NCBI RefSeq assembly: GCF_013408175.1
Contig: NZ_JACBYW010000003.1
Coordinates: 1-64,000 of the forward strand
DNA length: 64,000 nucleotides
Direction: 5' to 3'
Origin: Actinopolyspora biskrensis
GTDB lineage: Bacteria; Actinomycetota; Actinomycetes; Mycobacteriales; Pseudonocardiaceae
The translations under genes and the position numbers were made by a program. Position 1 is the first letter of the stretch, and each line of letters opens with the position of its first letter. The notes beneath the pieces were generated by a model. It worked only from the letters and a program-made list of their open reading frames with translations. It was not told the origin of the DNA and did no database searches. Below, one piece after another: positions 30,199-38,758 of the stretch.

Positions 30199-30523
30199 GT
30201 GACCGAGAACGACGCTAACAACGGGCGCGAAGTTCGAGCGCCCAAGACTCAGAACGAGCACCTTTGGTGCATCGTGAACATGAAGGAACTGATCCACGCT
30301 GAACGCTCTACGGCGTTCACGCTGCACGCGCTGTGCTACGTCAACGGTGGCGAACGAGAGGCAGCCAAGGAAATACCTCTCGCACAAGACCGGTGTCTCT
30401 CAAGGGAAGATTCCGGGTATCGCTACCAAGCTGGTCGGGCTTGGCTTGTTCGATCGAACGGACAACCGGAAGGGCGGCCGGAACAGCTTAGGACCCGCAA
30501 CCCCCGGGACCCCCTCCGGATGA
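30199..30523 (+). pseudogene. Helix-turn-helix gene with a +1 frameshift
   Basis: From GTG 30199 the frame reads VTENDANNGREVRAPK then NEHLWCIVNMKELIHAERS and FTLHALCYVNGGER. The natural continuation is in the next frame, RQPRKYLSHKTGVSQGKIPG and IATKLVGLGLFDRTDNRKG, stopping at 30521-30523. Together this is a winged-helix protein of about 107 residues, of a type common in actinomycete mobile elements. One extra base near GAACGAGAGGCAGCC (about 30352-30366) separates the halves. It could be a mutation or a programmed shift. Confidence 0.5.
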
Positions 30524-30587
30524 GGACCCAGACACCGGGGGGAGAGCGCCTGACTTTCTGTGCAAAACTCAAATCCCTCAGACACGA

Positions 30588-30632
30588 AACCCCTGGTCAT
30601 GACTTCGATCAGTAAAGCCATGACCAGGGGTT
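30588..30632. terminator. Hairpin between convergent island transcripts
   Basis: AACCCCTGGTCATG and CATGACCAGGGGTT form a perfect 14-bp stem around a 17-nt loop. It lies between the top-strand remnant gene and the end of the bottom-strand operon. Confidence 0.75.
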
Positions 30633-30690
30633 CTATGTTCAGGGGCGCTGATTTGCGCTGTGAGAGCTTGAGAAGGCTTCCCCGGACCCA

Positions 30691-31107
30691 TCACCCTAGC
30701 GGCCGGATGATGACCGGCTGTGGAAGGTCGTCCGGCAGGAAGCACGGAACGTCCGGAGCTTCGAGCGCCATCGGTGCGCCCGGCTCCCCTGGCTCGGGAA
30801 GTCCGAGGATCGCTCGCAGCGCCCACAGCGCGCTTGAGTGGTACTGGTACGAGACCCGTTCCGGGTTGAACACTCCGGTGTCGTCCATCGTCGGCACGCG
30901 GTAGCCGGTCGCCCGGTGCTCGTCCCGCAGGATGAGGACATCCGCGCACGACTGGCGTTTGAACATCGCTGCCATGAGCTGAGGCTGACGCTCCGGCCCC
31001 CAGCGGATGAGCGTCCACCGTCGCCGCCGTAGCTCCTTGAGCAAGTCCTCAAGTTCGAGCGAGAACCTCTCCGCGGGCTTGTCCAGCTTTCCCGTCACCG
31101 TCGGCAT
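30691..31107 (-). CDS. Conserved hypothetical protein linked to XRE-DUF5753 regulators
   Basis: A 138-residue soluble protein starting MPTVTGKLDKPAERFSLELE. The centre, LIRWGPERQPQLMAAMF and SYQYHSSALWALRAILGLPE, then a Pro-rich C-terminus, is a pattern I associate with small hypothetical proteins found beside XRE/DUF5753 genes in Pseudonocardiales. No motif indicates a reaction. It is the last gene of the bottom-strand island operon, 39 bases after the regulator. Confidence 0.6.
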   Translation of the reverse strand: MPTVTGKLDKPAERFSLELEDLLKELRRRRWTLIRWGPERQPQLMAAMFKRQSCADVLILRDEHRATGYRVPTMDDTGVFNPERVSYQYHSSALWALRAILGLPEPGEPGAPMALEAPDVPCFLPDDLPQPVIIRPLG

Positions 31108-31146
31108 ACACCGACACTAAGACGGCAGGTCATCCCGTTTCGAGTT

Positions 31147-32004
31147 TTAGTCACGTGCTGGCATAAATTCCTCGGCAACCGTGCCGAGAAGGGTCTTCGC
31201 GTTCTCTCCGGTAAGGGATCGTTCGCGGAAGTAGTCAAACACGTTCAGGTGATAGGTAATGTCCCGATAGTCGCGTAAAGCGACGGTCCCGGAAAACATT
31301 TCGACGGTCACGAGCCGTTCATCATAGACAATGAAGATGTTCAACGGTGGAGAGCTGACCTGAGCCGAGTTCGGCAGGATAGCTAGGTCAACGTTCGGCC
31401 GTTGGGCTACCTCGCTCATGTGCCGTAACTGATCAGCCATAACCGGCGCTGGTGCTTGCTTGAGCCTGATCGCTTGCTCTGTCAGCAGGAAGTGGAACGA
31501 GCGTGATTCATCGTTCAACACGTCCTGAGCGTCTAGCCGCGCGTTTACGGCCCGATCAATATCGCGGGCGGTATCACCTTCGATGACCGGCGTTAGGACG
31601 CTACGCGCGTATTCAGGGGTTTGAATCAGACCGGATGGTATGACCGGCAAGAAATGCCGGACCGTCGAAGACGACTCGCAAAGAGCTTTGATCTCGGCTT
31701 GCCGTCGCCAGATTCCCATACGGGCCGACGAACGGACGGACACGTATTCGACGTTCGCCGTACGAGCGAGCGCGAGAAGGTCGTTCGCGACGTCGGACGG
31801 TACCGATTCGAGCCCTTGAAGAATCCGCTCCACGTCGGCAACGGACGGCAAGACACGACCGGACTCAATACGGCTGATCTTGGACTGAGACATAGCAGTA
31901 CGAGCGGCTAGCCTCTCCCCGGAGAGTCCAGCCGCTTTCCGTAGCTGCTTGAGCGTGTCCGCTAGGTTCTTACGGTCTCGCTTCTCGGTATCAGGTTCGA
32001 GCAT
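31147..32004 (-). CDS. XRE-family regulator with DUF5753 (Scr1/WhiJ-like)
   Basis: A 285-residue DNA-binding protein. The N-terminal HTH spans about residues 10-65 (LKQLRKAAGLSGERLAART, then MSQSKISRIESGRVLPS). The C-terminal DUF5753 region (about 100-280) includes FLPVIPSGLIQTPEYARSVL and LDAQDVLNDESRSFHFLLTE. The ATG at 32004 is preferred to an upstream one at 32034; it overlaps the end of the preceding gene by 14 bases. Such regulators usually act with a small partner protein from a neighbouring gene, as in the WhiJ-type developmental systems. Confidence 0.9.
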   Translation of the reverse strand: MLEPDTEKRDRKNLADTLKQLRKAAGLSGERLAARTAMSQSKISRIESGRVLPSVADVERILQGLESVPSDVANDLLALARTANVEYVSVRSSARMGIWRRQAEIKALCESSSTVRHFLPVIPSGLIQTPEYARSVLTPVIEGDTARDIDRAVNARLDAQDVLNDESRSFHFLLTEQAIRLKQAPAPVMADQLRHMSEVAQRPNVDLAILPNSAQVSSPPLNIFIVYDERLVTVEMFSGTVALRDYRDITYHLNVFDYFRERSLTGENAKTLLGTVAEEFMPARD

Positions 32005-32500
32005 TAAACTCACTGAACGGCACCGCGTAGGCAAGTGCCGTGTCTCGCCACTTCCGGTACATCAACAGATCCGGGTTTTCCCGCTGATCAAGGTTGATCA
32101 ACGTCCCGTCCGGGTTGAAGTTGAGATCAACCACGGTTTCGTCATCGAACAACCAGAAGTCATGTGCCGGAAGGTCAAGCTCAAGTTCGGTCGCGTCAAG
32201 GATGCGGATATCCTCCCCGGCTTCGATGTTGCCGGGTATCGACCAATCGAACTGGTGACGCTGGTACTCGGTGAAGGGCCGACGCACGACCCGGACACGG
32301 CCGATGGTCTTACCGGCCGCGAGGTAGCCGCGTACGCGTTCGTGCCACGCGGAGTTGTACCCCTCGGGCATCGGTTCCCCAGCACGCCAGAGTTCTAGCT
32401 CTTCTTGCTCCCCCGGCATGGTGTACGTCGGCTGAGTCTCGAAACGCCAGGCGGACCGCTGACACTCCGCGAACCGTTCGCGCAGGTTCGACAGGATCAC
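31991..32500 (-). CDS. DUF6879-type protein
   Basis: A 169-residue soluble protein from GTG 32500, which overlaps the preceding stop (GTGA). Recognised by the run ERFAECQRSAWRFETQPTYT at the start, and by IGRVRVVRRPFTEYQRHQFD, HDFWLFDDETVVDLNFNPDG and the final YRKWRDTALAYAVPFSEF. It is typically encoded beside XRE-DUF5753 regulators. Overlaps on both sides imply coupled translation of the three proteins. Biochemical role unknown. Confidence 0.85.
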   Translation of the reverse strand: MILSNLRERFAECQRSAWRFETQPTYTMPGEQEELELWRAGEPMPEGYNSAWHERVRGYLAAGKTIGRVRVVRRPFTEYQRHQFDWSIPGNIEAGEDIRILDATELELDLPAHDFWLFDDETVVDLNFNPDGTLINLDQRENPDLLMYRKWRDTALAYAVPFSEFNART

Positions 32501-32700
32501 TGCTTGACCCCCTGAAGGGCTTCCACGGCGGCTAGGACAACTTCCGGGGGCAGCTCTACGGCTGTTTCCCCGTCACCAAGGGTGAGCCCTTCTGTACCGG
32601 TCTCAACCGGGACCCCCTGGACTACGGCCGTGCCACGGTCGGAGACGTAGACGGCCGGACAGTTGTCGTCTTTGCACTCGGTGACCTTGTGAAGTCTCAT
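32497..32700 (-). CDS. Small acidic protein, first gene of the island operon
   Basis: A 67-residue protein from ATG 32700: MRLHKVTECKDDNCPAVYVS, with CxxxxC, then an acidic, beta-rich rest (VVQGVPVETGTEGLTLGDGE). A longer frame to 32781 exists but adds only a basic, unconserved-looking stretch. Small acidic partners like this often sit next to XRE-DUF5753 regulators and modulate them; that role is inferred from position. Confidence 0.65.
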   Translation of the reverse strand: MRLHKVTECKDDNCPAVYVSDRGTAVVQGVPVETGTEGLTLGDGETAVELPPEVVLAAVEALQGVKQ

Positions 32701-32801
32701 GGTCACAGCTTCGGCCACCTGATCAGCACGGACAAGGGCTACCCGCGTTCTCGCATAAGACGGCCGGTCACGGGGAGGCAACCCCCGGAGATACGAGAAG
32801 C

Positions 32802-32821
32802 CCCCCGGCCGAAACCGGGGG
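32802..32821. terminator. Short strong hairpin upstream of the island operon
   Basis: CCCCCGG-CCGAAA-CCGGGGG, a perfect 7-bp GC stem, separating the bottom-strand operon from the non-coding right arm. It could insulate the two or end a leftward transcript from the arm. Confidence 0.6.
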
Positions 32822-33420
32822 TCAACCGTGCTACTTTACTTCCGCCAAGGTTCAAATAGCAGGGACGAGTGTACTCCCGGAAGGCACTCCCGGCGCTACC
32901 ACCCCAGGCAGGTAGCGGAGCAGACCGGTTGAGTCCTGGTGACGGTTCACGGCCGTTGAGTGCCCGGTTAGAGCGGGTGAACCTCGCGTGTCAGGCAGAG
33001 CGGGATCTAGGCGGACCCGGCCCCGTACTTGGTAAGCCCTGGCACTCATGCTCAGCGAGCATGCCCTTCATCGCAGTCTCGCTGCAACCCCCGGACCGGT
33101 GTAGGCGTAGCAACCTGCACGGGGTGACGTCCGAAGTCAACAACTCCCGACGGCAGATGTCACCTTCCCTTGATCTCGGGTGAACTGTGTCTGTTTCACG
33201 GCTCATGCGAGATCAGGAGGATCGAGCCTTACCGGGTCCCCCGCTCCGGCAGGCCGGGGGTTGGGACCGGGGTTACTTCGGACTCGGGACCACAAGCAGG
33301 CTTGGAGCAAGCAAGGCGACGGCAGGGCAGCCCGTAGGAACTGGCAAGCCGCCAGGGACGCCAGGGCAACCACAGCGCCGCGTGACTCACCCCAGCCGCG
33401 CGACGCGCTCCGGTAGCGTG
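32822..33420. other. 600-bp non-coding right arm of the island with many inverted repeats
   Basis: No credible frame on either strand. Inverted repeats include GGTTCAC...GTGAACC (about 32945-32985), CATGCTC-AGC-GAGCATG (about 33048-33064) and CCGGGTCCC...GGGACCGG (about 33228-33270). The density of stems and the motif GACGTCCGAAGTCAAC (about 33126-33141) suggest a structured RNA. A group II intron 5' domain that has lost its maturase is one idea; I cannot find a domain V, so this stays tentative. Confidence 0.4.
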
Positions 33421-33421
33421 A

Positions 33422-34228
33422 TCACGACGCAGGCCAGTCGAACGACACGGTTACGGGCGCGTGGTCACTCCATCGCTTGTCGTAGGACGGCGCGCGCTCC
33501 ACCACCGCCTCGGTGGCGCGCCCGGCCAGCCCACCGGTGGCCACGTGGTAGTCGATCCGCCAGCCGGAGTCGTTGTCGAAGGCCTTCCCCCGGTAGGACC
33601 ACCAGGAGTACGGCCCCGGCCCCTCGGGGAACAGGCCCCGGACCACATCGGTGTAGCCCGCCTCGTCGAACACCCTGCTCAGCCAGGCGCGTTCCTCGGG
33701 AAGGAAACCGGCCGACTTGCGGTTGTTCTTCCAGTTCTTCAGGTCGATCTCCTGGTGCGCGATGTTCCAGTCACCGCAGACCAGCACCTCCTTGCCCGCC
33801 CTCTCGGCCCGGGCCCGGAGCTCGTGCAGGTACGGCAGGAACTCATCCATGAAGCGTTCCTTCTCGTCCTGCTTCGGAGTCCCGGCCTCCCCGCTGGGCA
33901 GGTAGAGACTGCCGATGACCAGGCCGTCCAGCTCGATCTCGGCGTACCGGCCGCTGGTGTCGAACTCCTCGGAACCGAAGCCGATCCTGCTGTTCACCGG
34001 GGTGACGCGGCTGTAAACGGCGACTCCGCTGCGTCCCTTGTCCGCACTCGGGGCGAGCAGGGTGTGCCACCCCTCGGGAGCGCGCACCGCGTCCGAGAGC
34101 TGGTCGTACTCGGCACGCGTCTCCTGCATGCACACCACGTCGGCTCCGGTGGCGGCGAGCCACTCGACGAAGCCCTTCTTGGCCGCGGCGCGCAGGCCGT
34201 TCACATTCACCGTCGAGACAGTCAGCAC
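33422..34228 (-). CDS. xthA: Exonuclease III (xthA), with island-supplied C-terminus
   Basis: A 268-residue AP endonuclease/3'-5' exonuclease in base-excision repair. It starts at GTG 34228 (VLTVSTVNVNGLRAAAKKGF). The catalytic blocks are MQETRAEYDQL, GRSGVAVYSRV, CGDWNIAHQEIDLKN (Asp and Asn), WRIDYHVAT and WSDHAPVTV (Asp-His). The last about 40 residues lie inside the right 77-bp repeat and beyond, so they come from the island; they end SFDWPAS rather than CYDF. All active-site residues are kept, so the enzyme should be functional. Confidence 0.95.
   Translation of the reverse strand: MLTVSTVNVNGLRAAAKKGFVEWLAATGADVVCMQETRAEYDQLSDAVRAPEGWHTLLAPSADKGRSGVAVYSRVTPVNSRIGFGSEEFDTSGRYAEIELDGLVIGSLYLPSGEAGTPKQDEKERFMDEFLPYLHELRARAERAGKEVLVCGDWNIAHQEIDLKNWKNNRKSAGFLPEERAWLSRVFDEAGYTDVVRGLFPEGPGPYSWWSYRGKAFDNDSGWRIDYHVATGGLAGRATEAVVERAPSYDKRWSDHAPVTVSFDWPAS
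33474..33550. repeat. Right 77-bp direct repeat, attR-like
   Basis: Within the xthA coding region, encoding YHVATGGLAGRATEAVVERA plus about six more residues. Identical to 29751-29827 but for one base that changes Ala to Thr. The strand exchange must have taken place inside this stretch. Confidence 0.85.
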
Positions 34229-34409
34229 GCCCCGAGGATAACCATGCCCGTCGAGCGCACCGGCCGCACACCCGAACCTCCGGTCCGCGCGGGTTCCCCG
34301 AGTGGGTGAACATCGCCATACCTTCTGGCGCGGCGGATCATCTCGCGCGAAGGTGATCGACTCGGATGGTCGCGAAACACCGACCTTCGAGCACACCGGA
34401 GGAACACGC

Positions 34410-36032
34410 ATGAACCCGACCGGCCGACTTCCACGGCCCCACCTCCCCCGCGGCAGGCACAAGTACGGCAAAGCGGCCGGAATCGCGGTGGCCGCGCTCG
34501 TCACCGCCACCTCGCTGCCCGCGATGTCGGCGCAGGCGCAGCCACAGCCGGGCTGTGCCCCGTGGGACCGCGAGTGCCGGGTGAACCAGCACCTGGACGA
34601 GATCCGCTCCCAGCCCGAACGGCTGGCCGGGTTCGCCCGTGACATGCCCAAGGGCGGGGATCTGCACAACCACCTGTCCGGGGCGGTCTCCACGGAGTCG
34701 CTGATCCGCTACGCGGCCGAGGACGGCCGCTGCATCGACACCGAAACGCTGGCCGCCTCGAACGCCCCCTGCACCACGGGACAGCGCCCGGCCTCCGACG
34801 CGGTGAACGATCGGGGGTTCCGCCGGGAGGTCATGGAGGCCTGGTCCATGGAGGGCTTCGAACCGGGCGGCGCCGAGTCCGGCCACGACCACTTCTTCGC
34901 CACCTTCGGCAAGTTCGGCGCGGCCACCGAAGGCCGGGACGGCGACATGCTCGCCGAGGTGGCCGGAGACCTCGCCGAGCAGAACCAGTTCTACCTCGAG
35001 ACCCTGCTGTCCAAGCAGTCCGCGGAGCTCGGCGAGCTCGTGGACCGCGTCGGTTTCGCCCCGAAAACCACCGGGGACTTCCAACGGCTGCGGAAGACGC
35101 TGCTGAGCGAGGGGCTCGGCAACCTCGAACGGGCCGCGCGCACCGACACCGAGCGGGACTTCGCCCGCTACCGGGACCTGTTGAACTGCGGGACCCGCAC
35201 CGCCCTGCCCGGCTGCGATGTGGAGGTGCGGCTGGACTACCAGGTCTCCCGGGCACGTCCCCCGGCCAACGTGTTCGCACAGCTGCTGCTCGGCTTCGAA
35301 CTCGCCCAGAGCGATCCGCGCTTCGTCGGGCTCAACATGGTCCAGCCCGAGGACGCCGAGATCTCGCTGCGGGACTACACGCTGCACATGCGCATGATCG
35401 AATACCTGAGTGCGCACCACCCCGAGGTCTCGGTGACGCTGCACGCCGGCGAACTGGTCCCGGGGCTGGTCAAACCCGAGGACCTGAGCTTCCACATCAA
35501 CCAGGCCGTCAACATCGCCGGGGCCGACCGGATCGGGCACGGTGTCGACCTGCGCCACGAGGACGACTGGCGCGCGCTGGCCGCGCGCATGGCCGAACGC
35601 GACATCGCGGTGGAAGCCCCGTTGACGAGCAACTGCCAGATACTCCGGGTGTGCGGGCCGAAGGAGCACCCGCTGCCGACGTATCTGAAACACGACGTTC
35701 CGGTGGCGCTGTCCACCGACGACCCCGGTGTGTCCCGCAGCGACATCACGGCCGAGTACCGGCGTGCGGCAGCCGACTTCGGGCTCAGCTACTCGCAGCT
35801 CAAGGACAGCGCGCGCACCTCGCTGGAGCACGGCTTCCTTCCCGGTGAGAGCCTGTGGGCCGATGCGGACTCCCACCGGATGAAACCCGGGTGCACCGTG
35901 GCCGCACCGGGCGGGGGCAACCTGACCGCCTCCTGCGCCGGGCTGCTGAAATCCAGCCCGAAGGCCGAGTTGCAGTGGCGCCAGGAGAAGGCGTTCCACG
36001 CTTTCGAGGCCCGCTACGCGGCACGCGCCTGA
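34410..36032 (+). CDS. Secreted adenosine deaminase
   Basis: A 540-residue extracellular enzyme that converts adenosine to inosine. The ATG has GGAGGAAC upstream. A Sec signal peptide (about 1-45, ending near MSAQAQPQPG) leads into the metal-dependent deaminase barrel. Zinc ligands are in GGDLHNHLSGA (HxH), the catalytic block is VTLHAGELVPG, and GADRIGHGVDLRHED and LSTDDPGVSRSD carry the remaining His and Asp. Cysteine pairs (GCAPWDREC; NCGTRTALPGC) fit an oxidising location. It is longer than cytosolic Add (about 340) because of an N-terminal region like that of secreted deaminases. It supplies inosine for uptake. Confidence 0.9.
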   Translation: MNPTGRLPRPHLPRGRHKYGKAAGIAVAALVTATSLPAMSAQAQPQPGCAPWDRECRVNQHLDEIRSQPERLAGFARDMPKGGDLHNHLSGAVSTESLIRYAAEDGRCIDTETLAASNAPCTTGQRPASDAVNDRGFRREVMEAWSMEGFEPGGAESGHDHFFATFGKFGAATEGRDGDMLAEVAGDLAEQNQFYLETLLSKQSAELGELVDRVGFAPKTTGDFQRLRKTLLSEGLGNLERAARTDTERDFARYRDLLNCGTRTALPGCDVEVRLDYQVSRARPPANVFAQLLLGFELAQSDPRFVGLNMVQPEDAEISLRDYTLHMRMIEYLSAHHPEVSVTLHAGELVPGLVKPEDLSFHINQAVNIAGADRIGHGVDLRHEDDWRALAARMAERDIAVEAPLTSNCQILRVCGPKEHPLPTYLKHDVPVALSTDDPGVSRSDITAEYRRAAADFGLSYSQLKDSARTSLEHGFLPGESLWADADSHRMKPGCTVAAPGGGNLTASCAGLLKSSPKAELQWRQEKAFHAFEARYAARA

Positions 36033-36060
36033 GCGTCCGCCCCGCGGGAGCCCCCGCGAA

Positions 36061-36097
36061 CCGGTGCGGTGGACGCCTCCGAGCTCCGCCGCACCGG
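36061..36097. terminator. Hairpin between convergent genes
   Basis: CCGGTGCGGTGG and CCGCCGCACCGG form a 12-bp stem (one G-T pair) with a 13-nt loop, 28 bases after the deaminase stop and just before the next gene's stop. Confidence 0.7.
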
Positions 36098-36101
36098 CCG
36101 C

Positions 36102-36635
36102 TCACGGCATCCGCCAGTCCCCGTCGTAAACCAGCAGGCCGTCCGTGCGCAGCCGCGCCGCCCCCATCGGGGAGTGCTCCTGCAGGCTGCCGTCGGGCAT
36201 GAGGTGGGCGGCCTCGACACCGTGGACCAGCATCACGTGGTCGGCGATCAAGCGCCGGTGGCAGCGCCACCACACGCTCTCCGCGCACATGACCGCCGTG
36301 CTGGTCCGCGCGGCCTCCTCCAGCAGCTCATCGAGCGCGGCGAGGAACTGCTCGGTGCGCATGTGCGCCGCGTAGGCGCGGAACGAGCTGTTCTCCCAGA
36401 CCACGTCCGGCGAGTTCTCCGGCAGCCTGCGGAACCCGCCGAGGCGCTTCTCCCAGCGGTAGTCGACGCCCGTTTCGGGCAGCCAGTTCCGGATTTCCGA
36501 GCGGTTGAAGTCGGGGACGCGCCTGCTGCCCGGCGCGCTGCGCACATCCACGACGGACGAGACACCGGCCTCGTCCAGCGACCGCGCGAACTCCTCGCGG
36601 GTGGCCGTGCCGTGCCCGACCGTGATCAGCCGCAT
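36102..36635 (-). CDS. DUF488 family protein
   Basis: A 177-residue soluble protein. ATG 36635 has GGGAG 5 bases upstream. The DUF488 signature is complete: LITVGHGTATREEFARSL, VVDVRSAPGSRRVPDFN, YRWEKRLGGFRR and the late VMCAESVWWRCHRRLIADHV with Cys, Cys and His that may bind metal. Function of the family is unknown. Confidence 0.9.
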   Translation of the reverse strand: MRLITVGHGTATREEFARSLDEAGVSSVVDVRSAPGSRRVPDFNRSEIRNWLPETGVDYRWEKRLGGFRRLPENSPDVVWENSSFRAYAAHMRTEQFLAALDELLEEAARTSTAVMCAESVWWRCHRRLIADHVMLVHGVEAAHLMPDGSLQEHSPMGAARLRTDGLLVYDGDWRMP

Positions 36636-36850
36636 CACCGCTCCCATCTCGCTCGGTGACGAGCACGAGACATCTCGGGGAGAGACTATCCGGTGGAGAG
36701 GTGTTCGGCCGGGCGCTGAGCACGATGTGGGGACCGTCCGCGCGAGAGCGCCACGAGACCCCCGCGGCGGCACGAGTCTCCCGGTGAGACTTTCGGCGCC
36801 GCCGGCGCCGAAGCACCGCGCCGGCCATCAACACGACGAGAAAGAGCCAG
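36636..36850. repeat. Intergenic repeat family, copy 5 (3' part with hairpin)
   Basis: CGCGCGAGAG...GAGACCCCCGCGGCGGCACGAG, then the perfect hairpin TTCGGCGCC-GCC-GGCGCCGAA (36792-36812) followed by GCACC. The same order (GCGGCGGCRCGAG, hairpin, GCRCC) is at 52900-52985, so these two are the closest pair. Confidence 0.65.
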
Positions 36851-37768
<918 letters not shown>

Positions 37769-37956
37769 GCGTGTCGTCACGACCACGACGATAAGCTACC
37801 GCGTCCGCCACGGGCCGCCCGGTCACTTGTTGATTGCGAGTGCTCACTCATGGGAACCGGGGCCTGCGGACACACCAACGAAACTCCGTAGTGTCGTAAA
37901 ACCGGGTTGATCCGGGATACTGGTCGGAGCGGCCACATTTCGCGGAAGGAACACGG

Positions 37957-38751
37957 ATGCCACTGTCCTACGTCAACGGACGCGACCTGTACTTCGCGGA
38001 CACCGGGGGCGACGAACGCCCCGCTGTGCTGCTGGGACACGGCTTCTTCATGGACCACACCATGTTCACCGCACAGGCCGAGGCTCTCTCGGCCCGCGGA
38101 TACCGGGTGGTGACCTGGGACGCACGCGGGCACGGCGACACCCCGGCCGGGGACGCGCCGTTTACCTATTGGGACACCGCGCACGACTTGATCGGCCTGA
38201 TGGACCACCTGGGCATCCGGCATGCGGTCGTCGGCGGCCTGTCGCAGGGCGGGTTCACCGCGCTGCGCACGGCGCTGCTCGCACCGCACCGAGTCACCGG
38301 CCTCCTGCTCCTGGACACCGAGGCGCACCCACTGTCCGATGAGGACCGCCGCGACTACACCGCCCTGTTCGGCGGACTGGCCGAACACGGCCCCGTGGAC
38401 GAGCTGCTCGTTCCGCTGTCACAGCAAATCATCGGGGACCACCCGCAAGCGGCCCACTGGCGGCAACGCTGGAAAACTCGCCCGCTCCCCCTCGGTTCTC
38501 CCGCGCGGTGCCTGCTCGAACGCGACGACATCACCGCGCGCGCCGGTGAGGTCGCGTGCCCCACACTGCTGATGCGCGGCTCGAAGGACGTTTCCATCCC
38601 CCGTGAACGCATGGAGTTCCTGAACACGGCCATCCCGCAGGCGAGCCCTCTGCACGAGGTGGACGGGGCAGCCCACGCCCCACCCGTGACGCACCCCGAG
38701 GAAAGCACCTCGCTGCTGGTGTCCTTCTTGGATGCCCTGGACCGCCGGTAA
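37957..38751 (+). CDS. Alpha/beta hydrolase
   Basis: A 264-residue soluble hydrolase. The catalytic triad is Ser in GGLSQGGFTALR, Asp in MRGSKDVSIPRERM and His in EVDGAAHAPPVTHP. The oxyanion loop is LLGHGFFMDHTMF. The substrate is unknown. GGAAGG precedes the ATG. It ends 7 bases from the convergent MmyB-like regulator gene, which might control it. Confidence 0.85.
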   Translation: MPLSYVNGRDLYFADTGGDERPAVLLGHGFFMDHTMFTAQAEALSARGYRVVTWDARGHGDTPAGDAPFTYWDTAHDLIGLMDHLGIRHAVVGGLSQGGFTALRTALLAPHRVTGLLLLDTEAHPLSDEDRRDYTALFGGLAEHGPVDELLVPLSQQIIGDHPQAAHWRQRWKTRPLPLGSPARCLLERDDITARAGEVACPTLLMRGSKDVSIPRERMEFLNTAIPQASPLHEVDGAAHAPPVTHPEESTSLLVSFLDALDRR

Positions 38752-38758
38752 CTCCCCA

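Larger units (their letters stand above)
29828..33473. mobile_element. Integrated genomic island in the 3' end of xthA
   Basis: About 3.65 kb between 77-bp direct repeats that each carry the xthA 3' coding region. The island supplies a replacement gene end, so exonuclease III stays intact. Inside: broken phage-type genes on the top strand, a four-gene bottom-strand operon with an XRE-DUF5753 regulator, and a non-coding right arm. Base composition is visibly lower in GC than the flanks. No integrase, excisionase, replication or transfer gene is present, so it is either a decayed element or one mobilised in trans. Confidence 0.75.

Noticed and set aside
32822-33420. A tRNA in the right arm (GGTTCAAAT near 32850 looks like a T loop)
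   Set aside because: The flanking bases do not form a T stem and no acceptor or anticodon arm fits.
29828-33473. An integrase or recombinase gene inside the island
   Set aside because: All frames of 60 codons or more were examined; none shows tyrosine or serine recombinase motifs.
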